A stretch of DNA of 64,000 nucleotides. Source: Gammaproteobacteria bacterium (GTDB taxonomy: Bacteria > Pseudomonadota > Gammaproteobacteria > Pseudomonadales > Azotimanducaceae). A program made the translations under genes and the position numbers. The stretch covers positions 1 through 64,000 of the forward strand of contig JAPOVV010000054.1 of NCBI GenBank assembly GCA_026707945.1, written 5' to 3'. The notes under the pieces were generated by a model. The model did not search any database. It was not told the DNA's origin and saw only the letters and a program-made list of their open reading frames with translations. Shown piece by piece: positions 8,954-16,506 of this stretch (its first letter is position 1; each line of letters opens with the position of its first letter).

Positions 8954-9201
8954 ATCTTGAAAATGGACATCGGTGGTAGTTAAACACGACAAGCAATCTT
9001 CGAACAGAGTGGAAGTGTTTCGTAGCTGAACGCGCTAGTGCAATTAGAGATCAGATTAAATCTCAGCTGTACTCATAGTTCTACGATTAAATAGTTTGTG
9101 CAGAGACACGCAGTGATTGGACTACATTGATCTCCAGTGGTATTACCAATGCTTAATTACCGGTACTTTGATGCAACTCCAAAAAGTAACTACAATTTTC
9201 A

Positions 9202-9477
9202 ATGAGTTTCGAATGGGACGATGTCAAAAACCAAGCCAACATTCAGAAACATGGCGTCAGTTTCGAAGAAGCGCGACAGATTTTTAGCGCTCCTATTCTG
9301 ACAACGGTGGACGAACGACGAGAATACGGTGAGGTAAGGCAGCTCAGCATAGGGAGGATCGACGCGGAGACGCTGATCGTGGTCACTCACACAGAACGCG
9401 ATGGCAATATTCGGTTGATTTCCGCACGCCCCGCGTCGAGAAAAGAGAGGCAGAAATTCCATGACCAAGTACGATAG
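9202..9477 (+). CDS. brnT: BrnT family type II toxin
   Basis: Ribonuclease toxin of the RelE fold, 91 residues, typical length for BrnT. The N-terminal FEWDDVKNQANIQKHGVSFEEA is the family signature (W-D..K...N..KHG), followed by the core strands with FSAPILTTVDERREYGE, and the C-terminal ISARPASRKER carrying the conserved Arg residues. It precedes the antitoxin and overlaps it by 17 nt, the normal BrnTA order. Two related segments (TGGTATTACCA near 9139-9149 and TTACCGGTA near 9158-9166) precede it and could be operator half-sites bound by the antitoxin. Confidence 0.92.
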   Translation: MSFEWDDVKNQANIQKHGVSFEEARQIFSAPILTTVDERREYGEVRQLSIGRIDAETLIVVTHTERDGNIRLISARPASRKERQKFHDQVR

Positions 9478-9721
9478 ACCGCTCAGTCCGTCGGAAATCA
9501 GAGCGATTCGAGACGAGGATATCGACTTCAGCGATATCCCAGAACTAGATGAGACGTTCTGGCAAAATGCGGAGCTCGTCAAACCTGATCGAACCGAGCA
9601 AATCACCTTACGTATCAAGCGATCGGTGCTCGATCATTTCAGAGCGACGGGGAAGGGATACCAAACTCGGATAAACCAGGTACTTGAAAGCTACGTACGC
9701 GCACGAGAGCATCACCGATAG
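9461..9721 (+). CDS. brnA: BrnA family antitoxin
   Basis: DNA-binding antitoxin, 86 residues, paired with the BrnT above by a 17-nt overlap. The N-terminal acidic segment (DEDIDFSDIPELDETFWQNAEL) is the toxin-neutralising part. The C-terminal TLRIKRSVLDHFRATGKGYQTRINQVL is the ribbon-helix-helix domain that dimerises on the operator. The pair looks intact, in contrast to several decayed systems further right. It lies between the two coiled-coil modules. Confidence 0.92.
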   Translation: MTKYDRPLSPSEIRAIRDEDIDFSDIPELDETFWQNAELVKPDRTEQITLRIKRSVLDHFRATGKGYQTRINQVLESYVRAREHHR

Positions 9722-10187
9722 GACAAAGAGTGCCGTACTTTATAGCTTGTCCAACAGCGAGTGTACGATCCGCGTACATATGAACGATCGATCGGATACT
9801 GAGCGAAAGCGCGTGCGAGCCACACGGCATAAGCAACTCTATTCGTATTTAAGTGCTTGACGTGAAACTGGTTAGGTCTCACCGAATACCCGTAAGTACG
9901 CCGTGTTGATTTCAACCTCCAACTGAATGAATATTCACTAGTTTTATCGCACTATTTATGTGACGAGTTCGATTCGTGCGAGGTGCTGCGCTAGTATCAG
10001 GCTTTTTCGCAAATCATGTTCTTTGTATGACGATTTCGAAAAAGTCACAGACCCGTTCCGCGAACCCTCGCGGATTGGATTGACGGAACTACGTGATTTC
10101 GGATTTGGTCCCCACCTGCGCCAAAAGAGGTATGTTTTGCCCATCGGCAAGAATCGTTAAAACGTTTTGAGCAAACGACCTTAGGCA
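9722..10187. other. Intergenic stretch before module 2
   Basis: Only short unsupported frames are seen on either strand. I recognise no RNA gene, repeat or terminator here. The stretch ends where similarity to the leader of module 1 resumes. Confidence 0.5.
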
Positions 10188-10658
10188 TTACACCGTATGA
10201 ACGTCTCACTATTCACATTTGAGATGACTAGCAGACAGACTCGCCTTTGGGTTCAGCTGCATGCTGGATATCGCAAGGCATGCAGATGAATGAAAGGTCT
10301 ACCGATATCGTGGCCGCTACGGATTTAGCGGTAGAGATGCCACCAGGTACTGAGACCGGCATACAGCATGGCACCTTTTTTAAGGTGTCTTGTGTACCTC
10401 GATTTAAAGTCGTCGACTCTTTTTGAGTCGGCTAAACCCATTTGGGGAGCAATCTCCAGTGGGGGTGTTGTTCCTCATCGAAAGAGGAGAACAACACCAT
10501 GTTGACTTTTCACGCCGTTCCGTTTCGACGGAACATTTCGTTCAAACGCGAGTTATCGCGAGTGACGAATTTACCTTCACGCACTGCCAAGCAAATGGTT
10601 GTGCGCCAGTTGTGTTTTCGTCTTACAATGCTTCTAGGAGCATCCGAGGGGGTGTGTC
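10188..10658 (+). ncRNA. Structured leader RNA, copy 2
   Basis: Second copy of the leader at 8105-8572. It keeps the CCGCTA/TAGCGG stem, the CGACTC-TTTTT-GAGTCG stem, the bulged GNRA hairpin at 10437-10463 (loop GCAA here against GCGA in copy 1), the GTGTTGTT/AACAACAC stem around the Shine-Dalgarno, and the UUCG hairpin at 10517-10534. An extra 8-bp stem CTGCATGC/GCATGCAG at about 10258-10286 is perfect here and has one mismatch in copy 1. Loops vary more than stems. The copy is followed by the longer coiled-coil paralogue. Confidence 0.6.
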
Positions 10659-10672
10659 ATGATGTCGCTTAA
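10499..10672 (+). CDS. Possible small leader protein, copy 2 (ATG start)
   Basis: A 57-codon frame beginning ATG-TTG-ACT-TTT-CAC after GAGGAG (spacing 9). It stops at TAA 10670-10672, overlapping the ATG of the coiled-coil gene by 14 nt, which suggests translational coupling. The N-terminal half (MLTFHAVPFRRNISFKRELS) is close to copy 1, where the ATG reads ATC and a TTG would have to serve. It is short, basic and matches no family I know. An RNA-structure role for the same bases remains possible. Confidence 0.4.
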   Translation: MLTFHAVPFRRNISFKRELSRVTNLPSRTAKQMVVRQLCFRLTMLLGASEGVCHDVA

Positions 10673-11138
10673 CGGCGCCGATGCACTTCGTCGGAAGTTA
10701 GAGGAAGAACACGACTTCAACGCCGAACAGGCTAATGGCACATTGATGATTGTGGATGACATGGTCGATAGCGGAATTGATCGCGTGCTGAAACGAATCG
10801 ATGACTTAGAGTCAAAGATGGACAACAGCATTGCGTCTTTGCGTTCAGATATGGATTCGCGATTCAATGTAATCGATGAACGATTCAAAGTTGTCGACGA
10901 TAGATTCGACGTAATTGAGAAGCGGTTCGACTCGGTCGACAAACGCTTCGACGGCGTCGATGCGCGAATCGATTTAGTCGATTCACGCATCAAGGAGAGA
11001 TTTGATCTAATTGACGGTCGCTTGAAGACGGTTGCGACATGGCAACCTATCAAGGGTGCGGCTTCGACCATTATTGGATTGGCTGCGCTTGTCACCTTCT
11101 GGCTCAAATTTCCCGACATCATCAAATTGTTCAGCTAG
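10659..11138 (+). CDS. Coiled-coil protein with C-terminal membrane anchor, copy 2
   Basis: 159-residue paralogue of the protein at 8573. The N-terminal block (GADALRRKLEEEHDFNAEQ, GTLMIVDDMVDSGIDRV) is conserved between the two. The middle is an expanded coiled coil built of seven-residue units of the type DERFKVV/DDRFDVI/EKRFDSV/DKRFDGV/DARIDLV (about residues 70-120), much longer than in copy 1, so the unit number has changed by repeat expansion or loss. A hydrophobic helix lies near residues 133-150 with a short C-terminal tail. The function is unknown; the design resembles small membrane-tethered coiled-coil proteins. Confidence 0.75.
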   Translation: MMSLNGADALRRKLEEEHDFNAEQANGTLMIVDDMVDSGIDRVLKRIDDLESKMDNSIASLRSDMDSRFNVIDERFKVVDDRFDVIEKRFDSVDKRFDGVDARIDLVDSRIKERFDLIDGRLKTVATWQPIKGAASTIIGLAALVTFWLKFPDIIKLFS

Positions 11139-11147
11139 ACTGTTCAT

Positions 11148-11178
11148 CTCGCACCTAGGTCTTAGACCTAGGTGCGAG
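11148..11178 (+). terminator. Terminal hairpin of module 2
   Basis: CTCGCACCTAGGTC (11148-11161) pairs perfectly over 14 bp with 11165-11178 around a TTA loop. It lies 10 nt after the coiled-coil stop. The equivalent stem of module 1 has G-C where this has A-T, a compensatory change. No T run follows. Confidence 0.65.
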
Positions 11179-11242
11179 TCATGCGGACAGTTACGCCCCG
11201 TGAAGCTTCACAGTTGTCAGTTGCGGTTCGTGTGCATCGAAG

Positions 11243-11839
11243 TCAGGTAGATCGCTTAAACTCGGTACTGCGTTCGATGTTTCGGGTTAGTTTCCCACTG
11301 GACAATGCTGCGTCCTCGATGCGCTTCAGACGTTCCTCCAACTCGAACTCAGCAATCCACTTCGTCATGTAGTCCCAATCTAAATCAGGTTGCTGAATTA
11401 AGATCGACTCAACATCTGCATTGTCGAGAAACCGATCAGCTATTAGCTTGAGGAGTAGTACATCCTCAACAGCTAACGTTTTGTATGTGCGTTCATCATC
11501 AAGAACGACTTGCTTTGCCCGCGCGATCGCACCGACTTCGTACTCAGTACCAGAAATCAGTACGTCTAGTCTTCCAGTCACTGGATGCTCGGCTCGCACC
11601 AGCCATTCTGTGACAACATCGGTGGAAGTCCAGCCGTTCTTGTAAAGAGCATCCAACACGACATCAATCTTTCGATTTGCGAGTGATAGGATCACATCAA
11701 GATCGGACGTTGTACGGATTTGATCGCGATACTGATTTGCGGCTACCGCTCCAGCTACCGCCCACTTGATACCTTTCGGGTCTAGTGCATTGGATAAATC
11801 CCGTAATGCAGCTTTGAAACGATCACTTGATTGCTCCAC
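11243..11839 (-). CDS. Nucleotidyltransferase-fold protein, toxin-like
   Basis: 198 residues of the polymerase-beta nucleotidyltransferase fold. The active-site region runs KWAVAGAVAANQYRD...TSDLDVI, with the Gly pair near residue 30 and metal-binding Asp46 and Asp48. The start is GTG at 11839, overlapping the upstream small gene by 17 nt, which implies tight coupling. Families with this fold in two-gene modules include AbiEii and MNT-type toxins and modifying enzymes. A second, decayed copy of the same two genes lies at 36236-37076. The toxin role is inference; the fold call is firm. Confidence 0.7.
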   Translation of the reverse strand: MEQSSDRFKAALRDLSNALDPKGIKWAVAGAVAANQYRDQIRTTSDLDVILSLANRKIDVVLDALYKNGWTSTDVVTEWLVRAEHPVTGRLDVLISGTEYEVGAIARAKQVVLDDERTYKTLAVEDVLLLKLIADRFLDNADVESILIQQPDLDWDYMTKWIAEFELEERLKRIEDAALSSGKLTRNIERSTEFKRST

Positions 11840-12065
11840 GATGCCCTCGTTTCTTCACCCAAGCTTCACGATATTCAAGGTAGGCTAGATGGGATGCTAG
11901 ATCGCCGCCTAATGGATCTTTTGTACCCTGTCCGCATCTCGGATCGATAGCTGCCATGCGTTCGAGAACCTCTAAGTGATTCCTAGGCGCTTGATCGGGT
12001 ACGTGAGACTTCGCGATTGCACGCCCCAATCGCTCAAAATGCTCTATGGCTTTCTTGTTGGGCAT
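11823..12065 (-). CDS. Small partner of the nucleotidyltransferase
   Basis: 80-residue charged protein, first gene of the pair, overlapping the nucleotidyltransferase by 17 nt. It shares most residues with the 84-residue protein at 36822, especially KKAIEHFERLG, AIDPRCG and HLAYLEYREAWVKKRGHRGAIK. It has no signal peptide or membrane segment and no helix-turn-helix that I can see. By position it could be an antitoxin or a substrate-delivery subunit. The family is not recognised. Confidence 0.65.
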   Translation of the reverse strand: MPNKKAIEHFERLGRAIAKSHVPDQAPRNHLEVLERMAAIDPRCGQGTKDPLGGDLASHLAYLEYREAWVKKRGHRGAIK

Positions 12066-12295
12066 GCTGTATTTCTAGTGCTCAATCGTGAGTTAGTTGG
12101 AGTTTTCAGAGAGTCCTCCACACGTTCGTCCTTCCAAGGCAATTTTAAAAATACAACCCGAATGCGACCAGCGAGGGCTTTCGTGACAGGATCAGCTGTA
12201 GTGTTCGAGCATAGGGTGTGCTAAATCGCGCCAAACTAGTGGACTCAGCAATCCAGTTTTCAATCTTGCAATCAAGTGCGTTCTCGCAATCAGGC

Positions 12296-13174
12296 TTAGT
12301 TCATTCTCTGAAGCGTCAAATCGGTATTGGTTCTCAGCGACGAGCAATCAAAACCCTGACAGGCTTCAACCTTAGATTCGATATCAAACTGACAATAGGT
12401 CCGTTTTACCCTGCCAGAAGAAAAACGGTGGTTGGTGGTGCAGTTCAGATGTGCCGAACTATCGAATTCCGCCCTATAACCAGCGAGTACTTCATCCACG
12501 GTTGGCCGAACGCCCGTAGGCACTTCTTTCATATATTTTTTAAATAACTTGCGGAATTGCGGTTGCGTTTCGCCGTAGGCGGCTGTGCCTAACCAGCCTA
12601 GTGCCCTGAGATTGCTCTTTTCAACTTTCTCGGTACCCGTGAACAAGATGTAAGCGAGGCGAGACTGTGACGTCTTGAACCCTCGTTTCGCGAGATCAAG
12701 AAGTAGTGGGTACGCCTCGTCGAATCGTCCTTCGCTAAAGAGTTCATGTGCCTGCTCTTGAATGTTCCTCATCCCGGCGGTGTCATAGAAGGAAAACTCG
12801 GCCGGATCCATCGGGAACTGGTCGAACATACGCCCAATGACGACGACTTCCTCCATACGGTCATTGGACGAAGGCGTACCGAATATAGGATCATCGAATC
12901 GCCTAATGCGCCTGATATGGTTCATCATGCGATACAGAATCCGTTGTTCATGCACCGGTCTGCCCTGTACGACTTTCTGTAACCGGTGCGCTTGCTCAGT
13001 TGTCATTGAACTCTGATCCATTCTCTTCGCGATGGGGAAGACCTCAAGGTAAAGCTCTTTGTGCTGTTTGATGAAGTTAATCCACGCGTCATCCATCCAT
13101 GATGGTTCCGGCTTAGCATAGGCTACTTGGACGACGAATATGAACGCTATGGCGGTGAGTAAATACCTCATCAA
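12296..13174 (-). CDS. Exported Sel1-like repeat protein with EEVVVIG motif
   Basis: 292 residues with a clear signal peptide (residues 1-20, cleavage after AYA). The middle holds a motif MEEVVVIGR (residues 107-115) that resembles the start of TonB-receptor plugs. It is followed by one or two Sel1/TPR-like helical repeats (FDEAYPLLLDLAKRGFKTSQSRLAYILFTG... ALGWLGTAAYGETQP). The C-terminal part carries four Cys, probably two disulfides. It is paralogous to the protein at 29930-30586, which shares the motif, the repeat and the Cys-bearing tail. Probably periplasmic; the function is unknown. Confidence 0.65.
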   Translation of the reverse strand: MMRYLLTAIAFIFVVQVAYAKPEPSWMDDAWINFIKQHKELYLEVFPIAKRMDQSSMTTEQAHRLQKVVQGRPVHEQRILYRMMNHIRRIRRFDDPIFGTPSSNDRMEEVVVIGRMFDQFPMDPAEFSFYDTAGMRNIQEQAHELFSEGRFDEAYPLLLDLAKRGFKTSQSRLAYILFTGTEKVEKSNLRALGWLGTAAYGETQPQFRKLFKKYMKEVPTGVRPTVDEVLAGYRAEFDSSAHLNCTTNHRFSSGRVKRTYCQFDIESKVEACQGFDCSSLRTNTDLTLQRMN

Positions 13175-13409
13175 ATGTCCTCCGAATCATTGACCTGTTT
13201 GCTTAAACCAACATTGATCGTTAATGTCAACGCGAATAGACCGATAGCAAATCCGAGCTCTAGGAAGCAAAGCATATGCGTGTCAATGCGAATTCCTAGC
13301 TCGTAGGTTCATTCCTCGATTGAGCAATAGACGCAAGACTGTCGACGGATACTCATGTCCAACTCCACGTATGTGACTGTCGTTCACATATCGCACAAGC
13401 AAGCTTTTT

Positions 13410-14369
13410 GTGGAAATAAGCGGCATCGTTAGTGATCCAGAGACTCTTCGTATTGTGATAAGGCGAGTGAAAACGGCGATCTTCGCACAGATCATCGCTA
13501 TTTCTAGCGTAGTCACATCGGCGTCTGACAGCCCTACCGACGTTGTTGCTGTTGATCCGACTCCTGTTTTCTCTGTGATCTTGGACAGATTGGAGGTTGG
13601 AGGCTACGGTCCTGAAATGGTGGTTGTACCAATAGGCAGTCCAAAAGTAGAAGACTGTATCGCTGCGAAGGATTGTGACGAAACGATTACAGACATAGTA
13701 AGTTCGATGTTACCTTCGTCTTTTGCGATCTCAAGATATGAAATCACGTTTGAGCATTACGATCGCTTTTGCGAAGCAACAGGCCGGGCAAAACCGGACG
13801 ATAATGGCTGGGGACGTGCGTCGCGCCCCGTCATCTTTGTCGCTTGGAAAGATGCACTCGCCTACGTCGACTGGCTAACAGAACAAACAGGTTTCAAGTA
13901 TCACCTACCATCCGTGATTGAGTGGGAATTTGCAGCTCGTGCGGGCCGGCACACCACATATTGGTGGGGAGTAGAGTTAGAAACGAATCGAGCGAATTGC
14001 AGTGATTGTGGGAGTCCATGGAGTAACGTGCAGACTGCACCGGTTGCATCATTTCCCCCCAACCCATGGGGGATCTACGACATGCATGGAAACGTCGGCG
14101 AGTTTACCCGAGACTGTGCGATGAAGAAGAGGAGGTTCAGACTCTCTAAGAAATTTCCAGTCAAACTCAATGAGCTTAGCTCTGAATCGAAATTCCTCAC
14201 GAATTGCGAGTGGATTCGCATAAAAGGATCTTCATGGTTGTCCACCGATACTCCGACGATGCTCTGGAAATCTGACAACAAAAACGCGTACTTATGGGAA
14301 CGGATCGTAGCGTATCCGGAACGATACAAGAGTGCGGGGAAAGGTATTCGCGTCGTACGAGAACTGTGA
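13410..14369 (+). CDS. Exported FGE/SUMF1-domain protein
   Basis: 319 residues from a GTG at 13410. An N-terminal hydrophobic stretch (about residues 20-40) suggests export, though its n-region is long. The rest is a formylglycine-generating-enzyme/sulfatase-modifying-factor domain: ISRYEITFEHYDRFCEATG, RPVIFVAWKDALAYVDWLTEQTG, YHLPSVIEWEFAARAG, YDMHGNVGEFTRD and a C-terminal GIRVVREL. The metal-binding Cys pair of true FGE is not evident, so it is more likely a binding or structural relative than an active enzyme. No sulfatase gene is nearby. Confidence 0.8.
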   Translation: MEISGIVSDPETLRIVIRRVKTAIFAQIIAISSVVTSASDSPTDVVAVDPTPVFSVILDRLEVGGYGPEMVVVPIGSPKVEDCIAAKDCDETITDIVSSMLPSSFAISRYEITFEHYDRFCEATGRAKPDDNGWGRASRPVIFVAWKDALAYVDWLTEQTGFKYHLPSVIEWEFAARAGRHTTYWWGVELETNRANCSDCGSPWSNVQTAPVASFPPNPWGIYDMHGNVGEFTRDCAMKKRRFRLSKKFPVKLNELSSESKFLTNCEWIRIKGSSWLSTDTPTMLWKSDNKNAYLWERIVAYPERYKSAGKGIRVVREL

Positions 14370-14462
14370 GATGCGAGGGATCTACGCGTTTTATCAAGGT
14401 GTTGCTGAAAAAGCCTCCAGCTCGATCACTCAGAACCCGCTCTCACTAGTTCAGCAATTGCG

Positions 14463-15962
14463 TTAGTCACTCGATCCATACGCTAAAACGCCATTGTTCA
14501 CCCGCAGACCCGGCAAAGGTGAATTCGCTATTGAACACTCTGTATCCCGGAACACCTCACGTCGGAATATCGGATCGCCGTCAATGGAGACATTGTTCAT
14601 GTCGAACACATAGTGGAACCATCGGTACTTATTCTGACGCCGCTGCTCACGTAAGCATGTTCGATACGTTGTCCGATTGTATGGCTTTATACGATCTCGA
14701 CTGCATGCCATCGCGTTGCCTAGCTTGCTATAAAACAGGAGATAGTGCTCAAAAAACCTCCCGGAACCTAGCGACCCCATATCTGACACTGCTGCGTCTA
14801 CCGGCAGAACGGGGCGCAACCTCGCAAATTGCCCTTTCTTATCGTGAACGGTTTGAAATTCGAATTGTGTCTCTCCGGTTTGAGTATCTAGAACGACGTA
14901 GTTCCACGCCGACAAACCAAGCCATTTACCGTTGAGCGAAAGTTCCATAGATCCGTAGAAGTGCTCCAGTTCAATCATCCGATGCCAGATGACTTTCTCC
15001 GCGTTTCGTGCTGGATCTAGTTGCTTTCGGTATACCGGCCACGCTATTCGGTCGTCTTTCAGAACCGATCTGTCGGCAGGATATTCCACGAAATACCATT
15101 CCTTGCTGTTCGCGGACAGTGCTGACAGCATGTTTTCAACCGTTATTCGACTGGTTTTTCCTTCGGCGATTGGATAGAACCAGTGTTTGCCGATCCCCCA
15201 TGCGTCAGCGTACGCGGGAATAAAGACAGCTTCTTTAAAGTCAAGTGAATATTTGGGCATGTAGTCGTTCTCATATGCACTGACCGGCGTAAATCTCGTC
15301 CCGAGGTCGTGGTGTACTTCGTCCTCAGTATTGAGATTTCGGACAATCAGCTGAGACGTGCCGTTAGGACCTGGTTGATGCACGAAGAACGAGCTAGCAT
15401 CCGCGGCTACATCAAAATCCCAGACTTTTTCGCTCTCGAATATCGTTTCGTTATCGCGAAGAATGCGAATCGGTTCGGGCGCGTCTTGCGGTTTAAATTC
15501 GCCGCCTCCACCTCTTAGTTCGGCGAAGCCAACCACGATCGAATCGTCTTGTCCTGCGCCGATACGCGTCCAAGTCGGATGAAATGGAAGGGTGCCAGAG
15601 AACAAGGTGCCGTTGGGGTTCAAGACCGCAAAGTCCGTTCCATCGCCGCGTGGAATCTCCACGACGCCTATCTCACGTGCATTGCCATATCCTGCTGTGA
15701 GGTTGCATTCAATATTGCCAATGACCTGCGATTTCAGCAATCGGATTTCTTGTTTAGGGATGTTGCTACTTCGTGCTGATTGAACATCATTTATCTGAAG
15801 CTGATCAGGAACATGATCTCGTTCTGGTGTATTTTGATTCGCGTCTATAGCAGTTACAAGCAAAACGCACGACAAAGCGATAGTGAAATATTGAGAAAAC
15901 TTTAGCGACCTATCGCTAGGTAACGAATTCGAGATAGGGATTCTCAAATTGAGTTCGCGCAC
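14463..15962 (-). CDS. Exported protein of unknown function
   Basis: 499 residues with a membrane or signal segment at about 25-41 (FTIALSCVLLVTAIDA). The remainder is rich in short strands with recurring patterns such as FAVLNPNGTLFSG, IRILRDNETIFES, LIVRNLNTEDEV and WNYVVLDTQTGE. Together these suggest a beta-propeller-like repeat fold. A Cys-bearing C-terminal third contains CSRDR and CLREQRR. No family motif is recognised. It converges with the FGE-like gene; an inverted repeat TTGCTGAA/TTCAGCAA spans the 93-bp gap between them. Confidence 0.6.
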   Translation of the reverse strand: MRELNLRIPISNSLPSDRSLKFSQYFTIALSCVLLVTAIDANQNTPERDHVPDQLQINDVQSARSSNIPKQEIRLLKSQVIGNIECNLTAGYGNAREIGVVEIPRGDGTDFAVLNPNGTLFSGTLPFHPTWTRIGAGQDDSIVVGFAELRGGGGEFKPQDAPEPIRILRDNETIFESEKVWDFDVAADASSFFVHQPGPNGTSQLIVRNLNTEDEVHHDLGTRFTPVSAYENDYMPKYSLDFKEAVFIPAYADAWGIGKHWFYPIAEGKTSRITVENMLSALSANSKEWYFVEYPADRSVLKDDRIAWPVYRKQLDPARNAEKVIWHRMIELEHFYGSMELSLNGKWLGLSAWNYVVLDTQTGETQFEFQTVHDKKGQFARLRPVLPVDAAVSDMGSLGSGRFFEHYLLFYSKLGNAMACSRDRIKPYNRTTYRTCLREQRRQNKYRWFHYVFDMNNVSIDGDPIFRREVFRDTECSIANSPLPGLRVNNGVLAYGSSD

Positions 15963-16506
15963 GATAGGTTAGATTCCAGATCGAAGTGCTCGGTTCGTGG
16001 GCTGCTTCATCGATTCAGTTCGCGAATACTTTGATTGGGTACGGTAACAGTCGTTTCGACTAGGGTTTAACGTTCGCTAGATGCGTTCGAGCAACACAAA
16101 GCGATACGACCTCCGCAATTTCCACGGCGTAATAGAGCAGCCGACAATTATTGGAGTAAACCCAACGATTTAAGTGGTTGCGGTAGATCGTTCCATTCGT
16201 TCGCAAATCCGTTGTCAGTAACGGGTCTTCTAAGCTACAATCCGTTAGTCTATTGATAATGTCATTTCATTCGAACGGTTCGATAATTACGTTATATTGT
16301 GAACGAGCGATCTTTAGACAGTACACGCTTAGTGAATACGTGCCGAGCAAGGCGATTACCGAGTTCACTCTTTCGGTTGCTTTTCACTGTCAGATTTAAT
16401 CGACGACGCATAACAATGATTGAGCGTCAATCAATCGGAACGTACGACACGCGTTTTAACGAGCATATTCGCGTTACGATGAAATCTGAGAGCTAGCGTC
16501 GCCTCA
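15963..16506. other. Divergent intergenic region without a recognised gene
   Basis: A 544-bp gap between the leftward exported protein and the rightward ImmA/IrrE gene. A 65-codon rightward frame at 16299-16496 lacks a ribosome binding site and any family resemblance, so it is not called. The region should contain promoters for both flanking genes but I see no clear boxes. Confidence 0.45.

Noticed and set aside
8105-11178. Modules considered as integron gene cassettes
   Set aside because: The terminal hairpins lack the attC core sites (RYYYAAC/GTTRRRY) and no integrase gene is near.
16299-16496. 65-codon rightward ORF before the ImmA/IrrE gene
   Set aside because: No ribosome binding site and no family resemblance; composition is that of intergenic DNA.
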